NCBI GenBank assembly: GCA_964552035.1
Contig: CAZKFN010000012.1
Coordinates: 1 to 41,847, forward strand
Direction of reading: 5' to 3'
DNA from: CAZKFN01 sp964552035
Lineage (GTDB): Bacteria > Bacteroidota > Bacteroidia > Flavobacteriales_E > Vicingaceae
DNA length: 41,847 nt
Shown: positions 1 to 8,794 of the stretch, piece after piece
Numbering within the stretch: position 1 is the first letter of the stretch
Layout of the letters: every line of letters starts with the position of its first letter
Position numbers and translations under genes: made by a program
Notes under the pieces: generated by a model
Seen by the model: only the letters and a program-made list of their open reading frames with translations
The model's database searches: none
What the model was told of the DNA's origin: nothing

Positions 1-450
1 CAGCAACTCACTTTTAGGAAAAGTATTAATAAAAATTTGCAATTCATTAATAGCCATAACTGTCGGCGTTTGATCTAAGGTTGGCGATGGAGAGTCTATA
101 TAATTACAATAAGCTCCCATAAATAAAGCTTCCTCAGCTAATTTGCTATTTGGATATGTTTTAGCATACTTTTTAAAATGATAAGATGCTGTAATTAAAT
201 AATCTAAGTGATAGTTAGTATAACACCAATAAAAGTAAATTTTCTCTCCCTTGTTTGTCCCTTTATAAAGAGGAATCAACTCATCTAATAACGGTAAAGC
301 TTTATAATATTCCTCTGCTTCGTAATATTCTACCGCTCTTTCGTACTTATATTCTGGGTTGGGACTTTTTAACACCTTTTGATAATCACTGCAAGAAGTG
401 ATAAAAATCAAAAAGGAAAAAATAAAAAGGCAATATTTAATTTTTTGCAT
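1..450 (-). CDS. bamD: BamD, outer-membrane assembly lipoprotein (3' part outside window)
   Basis: The gene starts at ATG 448-450 and runs off the left edge after 150 codons with no stop, so only the N-terminal half is present. It encodes a lipoprotein signal with Cys21 after hydrophobic residues (ITSC), followed at once by SDYQKVLKS. TPR-like helices follow, with the paired Tyr/Ala pattern typical of BamD (for example YEAEEYYKALPLLDEL and YPNSKLAEEALFMGAY). BamD is the periplasmic lipoprotein of the BAM complex that inserts beta-barrel proteins into the outer membrane. The opening residues and TPR pattern match Bacteroidota BamD; the missing C-terminus limits certainty. A TAnnTTTG-type box lies only 4 nt upstream of the ATG. 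Confidence 0.88.
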   Translation of the reverse strand, partial: MQKIKYCLFIFSFLIFITSCSDYQKVLKSPNPEYKYERAVEYYEAEEYYKALPLLDELIPLYKGTNKGEKIYFYWCYTNYHLDYLITASYHFKKYAKTYPNSKLAEEALFMGAYCNYIDSPSPTLDQTPTVMAINELQIFINTFPKSELL

Positions 451-454
451 TAGG

Positions 455-462
455 CAAATATA
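455..462 (-). promoter_or_regulatory. Candidate -7 promoter box of bamD
   Basis: The minus strand reads TATATTTG, a perfect match to the Bacteroidota sigma-A -7 consensus TAnnTTTG. Only 4 nt separate it from the bamD ATG, so transcription would begin at or next to the start codon. I see no clear -33 TTTG at the expected spacing. Confidence 0.4.
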
Positions 463-517
463 ATAAGCTGCTTTCAATTATTATTTGGATTATAATATTA
501 TAGGTTCTTTTATGAAT

Positions 518-2341
518 TTAATGTAATTGTTCTATGGTGTAATCCGTATATCGAATAACATAAATAGAATGATTTTCATACCCACTCTCGAAGCCTGTTT
601 TAAAGAAACCAAACTTATGAGCCAACATTTCACATTGGTATGTTCGTAGAGCATAATCAATGTTTAAGCCAAAGTTGTTTAATAAACTTAAATAATACCA
701 TGCTACATCATAGCCTAAAAAGGAAAATCTTTCTGGAATTTTATCGTATTGCTCATAAAATTTCTTTTCGAAAGCCAGTACTTTATCGTCCTCATAATTA
801 ACAAAGTAAGGCATCATTAAATGCACCTTTAAGGCTTGCATATAGGTAATGTCAATGTTGTCAAATGTTGCCCAATCTTCCATTCCTATTACAGAGACAT
901 CATAATCACCTACTCTATACATCATGCTTAGGAACTGTGTAACAAATACTTTATCTTCTGAAGGAGCTATAATAATGTTAGGTCGATCTTTTACCAAATG
1001 GGATTTAATTTCTGCAAAACGAGAAGTACTCCAATAAATTTCTTTAGGTAATTTTAAAAGTTGAGTGTCTTTGGACTCCCTAACTGTATTAACAAAAGAG
1101 TTTTTAAGCAATTCAGCATTTCTTCGATCTTTAGCATTGTTTGGATAAACCATAATAAGATTGTGATGTCTTAGAGAATCAGCAATATATTTTCCGGTAC
1201 TTTTTAAGAGAACGGGCTTACTAGAAATTGTCTTACTAACATATTCATTGCCCAATAAAATTTTATTACTTTGTTTGACGGGAGAGACAATGTTTATCTT
1301 ATTTTTTTTGGCAAAATCAGCCACTTTCATAAACTCATCGAAATACAATGGGCCAACAATAAGGTCAGACTTAACAAACAAAGTGTCTGCAAAAATAGTA
1401 TTGAGTTTAGCTGTATCTTTAGCAGTGTCAAATACATTTAATTCAATGTTCATCCCTAATTCCGCTAAAGAGTCAGCAGCCATTTTAAACCCCAAATAAA
1501 ACTCCACCCCATATTGTGCTTGAGCAAACAACTCCTTTTTTATCTTTTCAGATTCTTTATAGGTGGTATCGTTTGCTTTTTCTAACTTATCCACATAGAA
1601 AGGAAGCAATAATGATATTCTATACTTTTGTTTAATAAAAGTGCTATCATAGCGAAAAAATTGAGAACTGTCTGTATAATTCTTTAACAGTGGTAAATTA
1701 ATTAATTCTCCTTCTCTAAGACCTTGAGGTAATCCTTTATTAACTGCTACAATAGAATCAACACTTACTTCATAAGCTTTAGATATAGAATATAAGGTTT
1801 CCTTCTTCTTTACCAAATGGGTTACGTATGGGTTACTTGCCGCTGGTGTAATGTATTCCAATTGATTGGTATCTCCTTTAATTTTTGCAACCGGAATCCT
1901 TATTTTCATTTTCCTTTTTAATCCTTCATCCTTCACTTCGGGATTAGCAGCAATAATATCATTCACCTCAACATTATATTCCTTTGCAATAGAATATAAG
2001 GTATTTTTCCTTTGAACTTCGTAGATGATATAATTCCCATCGATATCAACCGTTTCCTGTAAGTTTTTACGTTTTACTTCACTTAAGGGAATCATCAATC
2101 GATCACCAATAGATAAAGAAGTGGTCACTCTTGGGTTTTCTTTTTCTAGTACTTCTATTGAAACAGAATACAAGCGACTTAGAGAATATAAGGTATTGCC
2201 CTTTTCAACAACATGGATGTAATATTCTTTGCCGTTAATGTTATATACTTTTAACTCACTAGATTCATGATTTTCTTGAGCATAGGTAGTTAAGGAAACC
2301 AAAAGAGAGAAAGCAAAAAAGAAAGGAAAAATTCTATTCAT
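518..2341 (-). CDS. LysM peptidoglycan-binding protein with PBP1-like domain
   Basis: This 607-residue exported protein has an N-terminal signal peptide (hydrophobic residues 4-20, ending TYAQ). Three LysM repeats follow at about residues 36-85, 105-152 and 174-217, each with the core KKxTLYSIAK-like pattern and a run of predicted IP or LP strand ends. From about residue 240 to the end the protein looks like a type I periplasmic-binding (PBP1) fold, with strands such as DLIVGPLYF and NIIIAPSED. LysM domains bind peptidoglycan. The binding-protein fold may sense a ligand or partner, as LpoA does for penicillin-binding proteins, but that is inference. It lies 43 bp downstream of guaA on the same strand and may be co-transcribed with it. 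The start follows from the signal peptide. Confidence 0.85.
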   Translation of the reverse strand: MNRIFPFFFAFSLLVSLTTYAQENHESSELKVYNINGKEYYIHVVEKGNTLYSLSRLYSVSIEVLEKENPRVTTSLSIGDRLMIPLSEVKRKNLQETVDIDGNYIIYEVQRKNTLYSIAKEYNVEVNDIIAANPEVKDEGLKRKMKIRIPVAKIKGDTNQLEYITPAASNPYVTHLVKKKETLYSISKAYEVSVDSIVAVNKGLPQGLREGELINLPLLKNYTDSSQFFRYDSTFIKQKYRISLLLPFYVDKLEKANDTTYKESEKIKKELFAQAQYGVEFYLGFKMAADSLAELGMNIELNVFDTAKDTAKLNTIFADTLFVKSDLIVGPLYFDEFMKVADFAKKNKINIVSPVKQSNKILLGNEYVSKTISSKPVLLKSTGKYIADSLRHHNLIMVYPNNAKDRRNAELLKNSFVNTVRESKDTQLLKLPKEIYWSTSRFAEIKSHLVKDRPNIIIAPSEDKVFVTQFLSMMYRVGDYDVSVIGMEDWATFDNIDITYMQALKVHLMMPYFVNYEDDKVLAFEKKFYEQYDKIPERFSFLGYDVAWYYLSLLNNFGLNIDYALRTYQCEMLAHKFGFFKTGFESGYENHSIYVIRYTDYTIEQLH

Positions 2342-2384
2342 TCTAGATATTTTTTATAATAATGCCGGTACAACTTTAACCATT

Positions 2385-3917
2385 TTATTCCCACTCAATG
2401 GTTGCTGGTGGTTTACTACTAATGTCATATACCACTCTATTTATACCTTTCACTTGGTGAATAATAGCATTAGACACTTTAGCTAAAAAATCATAGGGCA
2501 AATGACACCACTCAGCAGTCATTCCATCTACAGATTGAACCGCTCTTAATGCAACCGCTCTTTCATACGTTCTTTTGTCGTCCATAACGCCTACCGATTG
2601 AACAGGCAATAAAATCGCACCGGCTTGCCAAACCTTATCGTACAAACCTTCTTTCCTCAATGCATCAATGAATATATGATCTGCTTCTTGCAAAACCTGT
2701 ACCTTTTCTTTTGTTATTTCGCCTAAAATACGAATTCCCAAGCCAGGCCCAGGAAATGGGTGTCTCCAAATTAAATTTTTATCCAAACCTAAGGATTCTC
2801 CAACTCTTCTCACCTCATCTTTAAACAACAACCTTAAAGGTTCCACTACTTTTAATTTCATAAAGTCAGGTAATCCCCCTACATTATGGTGAGATTTTAT
2901 AGTAGAAGATGGACTTCCTGTTGCTGAAACTGACTCTATAACATCAGGATAAATTGTCCCTTGCCCCAACCACTTGACATCCTTCACCAAATGAGCTTCT
3001 TCTTCAAACACTTCTATAAAAACCCTACCAATAGCTTTTCGTTTCTTTTCAGGATCTGTTATTCCTTGGAGGGCAGACATGAACTTTTCCTTGGCATCTA
3101 CTCCCTTAATGCTTAATCCTAAACTTTTATATTGTTCTAAAACCTTATTGAACTCATTCTTTCTTAAAAGTCCATTATCTACAAATATACAATACAGTTG
3201 ATTACCAATGGCTTGATTTAATAAAGCAGCTGTTACAGTAGAATCTACTCCTCCACTAAGCCCTAAAATCACCTTATCGTTCCCGATTTGTTCTTTTAAA
3301 GTTTTTATAGTTTGTTGAGTAAAGGCGTTGGGAGTCCAATTTTGATGGCAATCGCAAATATCTACTACAAAGTTTTTTAGGATATTTAAACCTTCAGTGG
3401 TATGAAATACTTCCGGATGAAACTGTAAACCAAAATGTGGTTGTCCTTTGATTTGAAAAGCAGCTACATCCACCTCATCAGAAGAAGCAATGATATCAAT
3501 CTCCTCTGCAGAACTAGAAGTGCAAGCTTTATAGGACATCCAAACCTGAGTATTGTTAGAAATACTCTGCATTAAAGCATTGGTGTTATCTAGGGTTCTC
3601 AAATTGGTTTTCCCATATTCTATCTTATTTGAAGAAAGCACTTCCACTCCATGATGTTGAGCTATTTTATGTGCACCAAAACAAATTCCTAAAATTGGAG
3701 AATCGGTATTTAATTTATTTAGATTAAAATTAGGAGCATTTTTATCTAGAACAGAATAAGGACTTCCAGACAAAATGATACCTTTAACTTCCTTATCTAT
3801 GGATGGTAAATTATGGTAAGGATGAATCTCTGAATAAACATTTAACTCTCTAACCTTTCGTCCGATAAGCTGTGTAAATTGAGATCCAAAATCTATAATG
3901 ATAATTTTTTCTTGCAT
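2385..3917 (-). CDS. guaA: GMP synthase (glutamine-hydrolysing)
   Basis: GuaA converts XMP to GMP using glutamine and ATP. The 510-residue protein has the usual order: an N-terminal class I glutamine amidotransferase opening IIIIDFGSQFTQLI, with nucleophile Cys79 in GICFGAH and the His-Glu pair in FHPEV near residue 168; an ATP pyrophosphatase domain with P-loop GLSGGVDST near 220; and a C-terminal dimerisation domain ending KPPATIEWE. Length and ending are typical. One oddity: the amidotransferase elbow normally reads GxCxGxQ, but here a His (codon CAT) replaces the Gln. The next gene on the strand is the LysM/PBP1-like protein. A strong TAnnTTTG box sits 4 nt before the ATG, and the start is fixed by the conserved N-terminus. 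Confidence 0.97.
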   Translation of the reverse strand: MQEKIIIIDFGSQFTQLIGRKVRELNVYSEIHPYHNLPSIDKEVKGIILSGSPYSVLDKNAPNFNLNKLNTDSPILGICFGAHKIAQHHGVEVLSSNKIEYGKTNLRTLDNTNALMQSISNNTQVWMSYKACTSSSAEEIDIIASSDEVDVAAFQIKGQPHFGLQFHPEVFHTTEGLNILKNFVVDICDCHQNWTPNAFTQQTIKTLKEQIGNDKVILGLSGGVDSTVTAALLNQAIGNQLYCIFVDNGLLRKNEFNKVLEQYKSLGLSIKGVDAKEKFMSALQGITDPEKKRKAIGRVFIEVFEEEAHLVKDVKWLGQGTIYPDVIESVSATGSPSSTIKSHHNVGGLPDFMKLKVVEPLRLLFKDEVRRVGESLGLDKNLIWRHPFPGPGLGIRILGEITKEKVQVLQEADHIFIDALRKEGLYDKVWQAGAILLPVQSVGVMDDKRTYERAVALRAVQSVDGMTAEWCHLPYDFLAKVSNAIIHQVKGINRVVYDISSKPPATIEWE

Positions 3918-3921
3918 GGGG

Positions 3922-3929
3922 CAAAGATA
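3922..3929 (-). promoter_or_regulatory. Candidate -7 promoter box of guaA
   Basis: The minus strand reads TATCTTTG, matching TAnnTTTG. The spacer to the guaA ATG is only CCCC. As the box is normally centred about 7 nt before the transcript start, the mRNA would be leaderless or nearly so. No clear -33 element is visible. Confidence 0.45.
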
Positions 3930-3993
3930 AAACTATTGGTAAGCATAGAAGAAAATATTTAAAGGAAAATTTCAAACGAATTATTAGATGGCT

Positions 3994-4773
3994 TTAATCC
4001 AAGGAAACTTCACCATAAAAAACCAGTTCAGCAGGACCAATCAGCCAAATATCTTTATAACTTCCTGTCTTTTCTCTTCGATACTCTACCCTTAAATCTC
4101 CTCCTTTAGTTTGAAGTAGACAAGAATGGCTATTTTGAGCATTTTTCTCTTCAAAACTAATTGCTACCGCAGTTACTCCTGTACCACATGAATAGGTTTC
4201 ATTTTCCACCCCCCGTTCATAGGTTCTAACTTTGATGTTTCCTTTTTCTTCAGATACAAAATTGACATTCACGCCTTCTTTTTTAAATTCCTCATTGTAG
4301 CGGATAGAAGCTCCTAAAGTATAGACGTCTATATGGTCTACATCCTCTTCTATATATCGTATATAATGTGGTGAACCTGTATGAATTAAATAATCTTGTC
4401 CTCTACGATCAATGTGAAGAACATCGCCCATTTTAGTGGCAAATTTTTCTCCTCTTGATTCTCCAAAATGCACTCCATCTATGGCTAAAAATTTAGACTT
4501 CTCCCCTATCATTCCCAATTGTTTTGCAAAAGCTTGAGCACAGCGACTTCCATTTCCACAAAAACTTTGACTTCCATCGGCATTATAATAATCCATTTCA
4601 AAATCATAGCTGGCATGCGGTAAAACTATAATAAGTCCATCGGCACCAATTCCAAATCTTCTATGGCATAATTTCCGAATTTTTTCCAGAGATAATTTTT
4701 TAGTTAGGGTTCTACCATCAATCATGATAAAATCATTACCCGTACCTTGATATTTACTAAACTTAATCCTCAT
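3994..4773 (-). CDS. dapF: Diaminopimelate epimerase
   Basis: DapF interconverts LL- and meso-diaminopimelate for lysine and peptidoglycan synthesis in the cytoplasm. Both catalytic cysteines are present: Cys72 in FCGNGSRCAQAF and Cys196 in SCGTGVTAVA. The N-terminal FSKYQGTGNDFIMID and mid-protein NADGSQSFCGNG blocks are also family hallmarks. At 259 residues it is a normal length. The ATG opens directly into the first beta strand, as in homologues. It is divergent from the HtrA-type protease, with 124 bp between the two starts, and lies upstream of guaA, from which it is separated by 76 bp that include the guaA promoter box. Confidence 0.97.
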   Translation of the reverse strand: MRIKFSKYQGTGNDFIMIDGRTLTKKLSLEKIRKLCHRRFGIGADGLIIVLPHASYDFEMDYYNADGSQSFCGNGSRCAQAFAKQLGMIGEKSKFLAIDGVHFGESRGEKFATKMGDVLHIDRRGQDYLIHTGSPHYIRYIEEDVDHIDVYTLGASIRYNEEFKKEGVNVNFVSEEKGNIKVRTYERGVENETYSCGTGVTAVAISFEEKNAQNSHSCLLQTKGGDLRVEYRREKTGSYKDIWLIGPAELVFYGEVSLD

Positions 4774-4897
4774 CTAAGTCGTTGTTTACTATGCTTATGC
4801 GCTTAACAAAATTTAACTCGGTCATTTTAACATTTAGTCCAAAATGGCGTTAAAGTTGATATATAAAAAACGAAGTTAATCACAAAATTATAATAAA

Positions 4898-6373
4898 ATG
4901 AAAAGAAATGTATTTTACGGATTCTTGATCGCCCTTATGGGGGGGATAGTTTCAATCAGTCTTTACAAAATTTTCGAGCCGGAGATTCCTTTAGTTTATG
5001 AACATCATTATTCTAATGAAGCGCCCTCTGGTAATAACCTGGTTAATTTGTTAAGTCCTCCAGCCAACATGGATTTTACTGCAGCTGCAGAATCTTCCAT
5101 TGACGGTGTTGTACACGTTAAAGTAACAAGAACAAAAGAGTATAAAAGAGAAGCCTTCGATCCCTTTCGTTTCTTTTTTAACGGTGATGGTCGTTATGAA
5201 CAAAAATACATACAACCTATTAATGGCATGGGCTCAGGAGTTATTATTTCAGAGAATGGATATATTGTAACCAACAATCACGTTATTGAAAATGCCGATG
5301 AGATTAAAGTTACCTTAAACGACAAAAAAAGTTATGATGCAGAATTAGTAGGTTATGACTATACTACAGATTTAGCAGTTTTAAAGATAGATGCTAAAAG
5401 AGACTTGAATTTTATAAATTATGGAAATTCTGATGCCATACGAATTGGAGAGTGGGTTTTAGCTGTAGGTAATCCTTTTAATCTCACTTCTACGGTAACA
5501 GCAGGTATTGTTTCTGCCAAAAGCCGAAATATTAACATTCTTGGAAATGACCCTCTAACCAATACTTCTTCTATTGAATCTTTTATTCAAACCGATGCAG
5601 CAGTGAATCCTGGCAACAGTGGTGGTGCTTTGGTAAATACGCATGGAGAACTTGTAGGAATTAATACTGCAATTAAATCCAATACGGGTTCATACACGGG
5701 ATATTCATTTGCAATTCCATCCAACATTGTACAAAAAGTAGTTAATGATCTTATTAAGTATGGCTATGTACAACGTGCCTTTATTGGTGTAAATATTCGA
5801 AATATAGATGCTGACTTTGCAAAAGAAAAGAAAATAGAGAACTTAAATGGGGTTTATATTTTAGGTATGGCCGACAAGAAAGATAAAAAGAATATTGATT
5901 TAAAAGAAGGAGACATCATCAAATCTGTAGATGGTACTCCAGTAAGTAATGTTAGTGAACTAATTGCTAGAATTGGAATTTATCATCCTGGTGATGAAGT
6001 AAAGATTACTTACTTAAGGAATGGAAAACTCAGGGAATCTAAAGTTATCCTTAAAAACAGAGATGGTAAAACAGATCTTTTGAGCAACGACAACCTTCAA
6101 ATGTTTAATACTTTAGGCGCTCAATTAGAGGATATTGATAAGGATATCAAAGAAAAGTTATCTTTAAGAAATGGTGTTTTGGTCAAAAAGCTATATGCAG
6201 GAAAATTGCAAAAAGCAGGAATACAAGAAGGTTTTATAATTACCTCCATAGACAGTAAAAGTGTGAAATCTGTAGATGAATTGATTGATTATTTAAAAGC
6301 AAAAAAAGGCGGAGTATTGGTTCAAGGGATATATCCTAATGGAAGGGAGTCCTATTACGGTTTTGGAATGTAA
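4898..6373 (+). CDS. DegP/HtrA-type periplasmic serine protease
   Basis: This is a 491-residue trypsin-like protease with PDZ domains that handles misfolded envelope proteins. Residues 7-25 form a single hydrophobic helix without an obvious cleavage site, so the protein may be inner-membrane anchored or exported by an uncleaved signal. The catalytic triad is intact: His128 in NNHVI, Asp158 in TDLAVLKI and Ser241 in NPGNSGGAL. Two PDZ-like domains follow, at about residues 295-385 (RAFIGVNI) and 400-490 (second one shorter). The protein has one protease domain and two PDZ domains, as in Do-type HtrA. A perfect hairpin lies just after the stop. It is transcribed alone, divergent from dapF. Confidence 0.93.
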   Translation: MKRNVFYGFLIALMGGIVSISLYKIFEPEIPLVYEHHYSNEAPSGNNLVNLLSPPANMDFTAAAESSIDGVVHVKVTRTKEYKREAFDPFRFFFNGDGRYEQKYIQPINGMGSGVIISENGYIVTNNHVIENADEIKVTLNDKKSYDAELVGYDYTTDLAVLKIDAKRDLNFINYGNSDAIRIGEWVLAVGNPFNLTSTVTAGIVSAKSRNINILGNDPLTNTSSIESFIQTDAAVNPGNSGGALVNTHGELVGINTAIKSNTGSYTGYSFAIPSNIVQKVVNDLIKYGYVQRAFIGVNIRNIDADFAKEKKIENLNGVYILGMADKKDKKNIDLKEGDIIKSVDGTPVSNVSELIARIGIYHPGDEVKITYLRNGKLRESKVILKNRDGKTDLLSNDNLQMFNTLGAQLEDIDKDIKEKLSLRNGVLVKKLYAGKLQKAGIQEGFIITSIDSKSVKSVDELIDYLKAKKGGVLVQGIYPNGRESYYGFGM

Positions 6374-6401
6374 TTGCATTTCCTATATTAATCCAGCAGG
6401 A

Positions 6402-6432
6402 AGCAAAGATAGGTAGATCTCCTATCTTTGCT
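6402..6432 (+). terminator. Strong hairpin downstream of the HtrA-type gene
   Basis: AGCAAAGATAGG (6402-6413) and CCTATCTTTGCT (6421-6432) are perfect inverted copies with a 7-nt loop. With one bulged C the pairing extends outward through AGGA/TCCT. There is no long T run after it, so it may be an intrinsic terminator without a classic U tract, or an mRNA-stabilising hairpin. Confidence 0.55.
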
Positions 6433-7151
6433 GTCCTCTCATACTACTCAGGGTATATCTTTCTTATTAGTCGGTTTTTTCAATATTTAGCCATGATTCA
6501 CCGTTAAACTTTATAGTGCCTTTTCTTTGAACTTTTTAAGATGCATTTCCTAGTGGACTGATAGGTAATTGATAGTTGAAACCATAACTATAGAGCTTCT
6601 TACGGGGTTCAGCTTTGCCTCCTACAAAAACTTCCTATTGCGTAAAAAAATATGCCTAACGTATATTTAAATTGCTTTAAACAGCTACATCTCAACCAAC
6701 GATGTTTCCAAAATTCTACCTTGCTTAAATGATTCCTCATTTTTGCATATTTATAATAACACAGCCAACCTTTGCCAAACAGGATTTAATTCGCTTTTCA
6801 AATGTATAATGCTGATGTTCTTGTATCGTTTGTTAAGCTGTTTAAGCACATTCTTGTCGACAAGAGGAGTGATTTAATTGCCACAACAAAGGTTCGAAAC
6901 TTTAACTCTAAAGGAAATGAATATGCATAGTAAACAATGCCGACAAACTTATATAAGTTAAGGTTTTCCGACTTTTAAAATTTAAAACTTAAATACAAAT
7001 TTTTTTATTCTCAAAGGAAACTTTAATACTTTTAAAGTTGTAAAAGCATTTAGTATAAAACTTTTAAATGAAGGGAATTTTCACGAATTTTGCAATGGTA
7101 TAAATGACCTTTCTATTTAACCTTAAATATTAATTTATAAATTATTCTCAA
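6433..7151. other. Non-coding interval with decayed coding fragments
   Basis: No intact gene is visible in about 720 bp. On the minus strand two short open stretches look coding-like but are broken by stops. One lies near 6536-6633 and ends ...YGFNYQLPISPLGNAS followed by a stop. The other lies around 6750-6880 and contains LVDKNVLKQLNKRYKNIS, ending ...WQRLAVLL at a stop. Their family was not recognised. They may be remnants of a dead gene, or chance. The last 150 bp, very AT-rich, should carry the promoter of the downstream GAPDH gene; GAATTTTG at 7085-7092 is a 7/8 match to the -7 box. Confidence 0.35.
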
Positions 7152-8627
7152 ATGAGTCGTGAAATGAAAGCTCCAATTATCGCGGAGGAATTTGAATCAG
7201 AGTTAAACTCTTGGGTAGAACAAGAAAAAAAGGCAGTTGATTTACTCAATACTTTAGGAAATCTTTTATATACTAAATCTGTTGAACTCGTTCTTTTTAG
7301 AAATCATTTAGTGGACAAGAATGTACCTGAGTTATTAAAACTACATAAAAATGCTCAAAACTACACCAACCGTCCTGTAAGCATATATGATACTGCTAGC
7401 TTAGCCAAGGAATTATTAAGTTTGGATTTAGCACCGTCTAAGATTGACATTGGCAAATTAGCTAATGAGTGGTTAATCGAAGAAGAAAACTATGCCAATC
7501 AATCCGAATATCTTATTCAGAAACTAGAAGCATTATTGGGTGGTGATAAGCATAAATTGGAACCTAAAGATGTTATTTTATATGGTTTTGGTAGGATTGG
7601 TAGAATTGCTGCTAGGGAATTAATCAAGCAGGCAGGCAAAGGCCAACAACTTAGATTAAGAGCAATCGTAACCCGAAATGATGATGCAACAGCTTTGGAA
7701 AAAAGAGCTGCTTTATTGAGAAATGATTCTGTACATGGTGCTTTTCAGGGAACAGTAGATTTAGATGTTGAAAATAGAACTATGAACATCAATGGGCAAA
7801 TCGTACATATGATTAATGCAAGCCAACCAAATGAAATTGATTACACCGCATATGGGATTAATAATGCTATTGTAATTGACAATACTGGTGCTTTTAAAGA
7901 CAAAGAAAGCCTATCCCTTCATTTGCAAGCTAAAGGAGTTAGCAAAGTAATCCTAACTGCTCCAGGTAAAGGAATTCCAAATATTGTATATGGAGTAAAC
8001 CAAAAGAGAGATTTTTCAGTAGAAAATGACAAAATTATCTCTGCTGCTTCTTGTACAACCAATGCTATTGTACCCGTTCTAAAAGTAATTGACGATGAAT
8101 TAGGAATTGAAAAAGGACATATTGAAACCATTCATGCCTATACCAACGACCAAAATCTATTAGATAATATGCATAAGAAAACTCGTAGAGGTCGTTCAGC
8201 AGCTATCAACATGGTGATTACTGAAACGGGAGCTGGTAAAGCTGTAACCAAAGTAATCCCAAGCTTGGATGGAAAATTAACTGCTAATGCTGTTCGTGTA
8301 CCCACACCTAACGGTTCTTTAGCAATCATGAATTTAACTGTAAGTAAAGAAACTTCCATTGACGCAGTCAATCAACTGATGAGAAAAGCAGCTTTAGAAG
8401 GTGATTTGGTCAATCAAATCCACTTTTCTACCAATCCTGAAACTGTTTCTTCAGATATCATAGGAAACAGCTGTAGCTCTATTTTTGATAGCCCTGCTAC
8501 CCTAATTTCTTCAGATAAAAAGAACATTGTTCTTTATGTTTGGTACGATAACGAGTTTGGCTACACCAAACAAGTAATACGATTAGCGAAATACTTTGCA
8601 CAAGTAAGAAGATTGATTTATTATTAA
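7152..8627 (+). CDS. Long-form glyceraldehyde-3-phosphate dehydrogenase
   Basis: This 491-residue protein is a GAPDH with an extra helical N-terminal region of about 135 residues. The Rossmann motif is LYGFGRIGRIAAREL (residues 143-157) and the catalytic Cys301 sits in SAASCTTNAIVPVL. Other GAPDH landmarks are NDSVHGAF, the APGKG loop, RVPTPNGSLAIMNL and WYDNEFGYTKQVIRL. The acidic residue that usually follows the second strand in NAD-specific enzymes (as in AINDITD of the second copy) is replaced by VTRND, so cofactor preference could differ. Long GAPDHs of this kind occur in Bacteroidota and some proteobacteria. A second, canonical GAPDH lies at 39885-40874. The gene stands alone, with a clear terminator after it. 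Confidence 0.93.
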   Translation: MSREMKAPIIAEEFESELNSWVEQEKKAVDLLNTLGNLLYTKSVELVLFRNHLVDKNVPELLKLHKNAQNYTNRPVSIYDTASLAKELLSLDLAPSKIDIGKLANEWLIEEENYANQSEYLIQKLEALLGGDKHKLEPKDVILYGFGRIGRIAARELIKQAGKGQQLRLRAIVTRNDDATALEKRAALLRNDSVHGAFQGTVDLDVENRTMNINGQIVHMINASQPNEIDYTAYGINNAIVIDNTGAFKDKESLSLHLQAKGVSKVILTAPGKGIPNIVYGVNQKRDFSVENDKIISAASCTTNAIVPVLKVIDDELGIEKGHIETIHAYTNDQNLLDNMHKKTRRGRSAAINMVITETGAGKAVTKVIPSLDGKLTANAVRVPTPNGSLAIMNLTVSKETSIDAVNQLMRKAALEGDLVNQIHFSTNPETVSSDIIGNSCSSIFDSPATLISSDKKNIVLYVWYDNEFGYTKQVIRLAKYFAQVRRLIYY

Positions 8628-8650
8628 ACAACAACGAATAGATTTTATTA

Positions 8651-8679
8651 AAAGCATCTTGATTTTCAAGATGCTTTTT
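8651..8679 (+). terminator. Rho-independent terminator of the long GAPDH gene
   Basis: AAAGCATCTTG (8651-8661) pairs perfectly with CAAGATGCTTT (8667-8677) around a 5-nt loop and ends in a T run. It starts 23 nt after the stop codon. Confidence 0.85.
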
Positions 8680-8766
8680 CGATTAAAAGAGGTGAAATAA
8701 AGTTAGCTTTGTTAAAATTGTTAATAAAGCATGGACTTAAAACTTAATAATATTAAGAATCCTGAT

Positions 8767-8774
8767 TATTTTTG
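8767..8774 (+). promoter_or_regulatory. Candidate -7 promoter box of the TonB_C-like gene
   Basis: TATTTTTG matches TAnnTTTG and lies 20 nt upstream of the ATG at 8795, after the preceding terminator. A -33 TTTG is not evident at the usual distance. Confidence 0.4.
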
Positions 8775-8794
8775 AATAAAATAAATAACACAAA

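Noticed and set aside
4778..6944. Inverted 13-bp match (GCATAGTAAACAA) at 4782-4794 and 6925-6937 flanking the HtrA-type gene, resembling ends of a mobile element.
   Set aside because: A 13-bp match is expected by chance in an AT-rich window of this size, the flanks diverge at once, no target duplication is visible and the enclosed gene is an ordinary housekeeping protease.
8138..8371. Long open frames antisense to GAPDH and other genes (for example 7919-8131, 8138-8371, 40414-40911).
   Set aside because: They lie wholly inside well-conserved genes, have no plausible start context or protein-like features, and are explained as shadows of codon bias.
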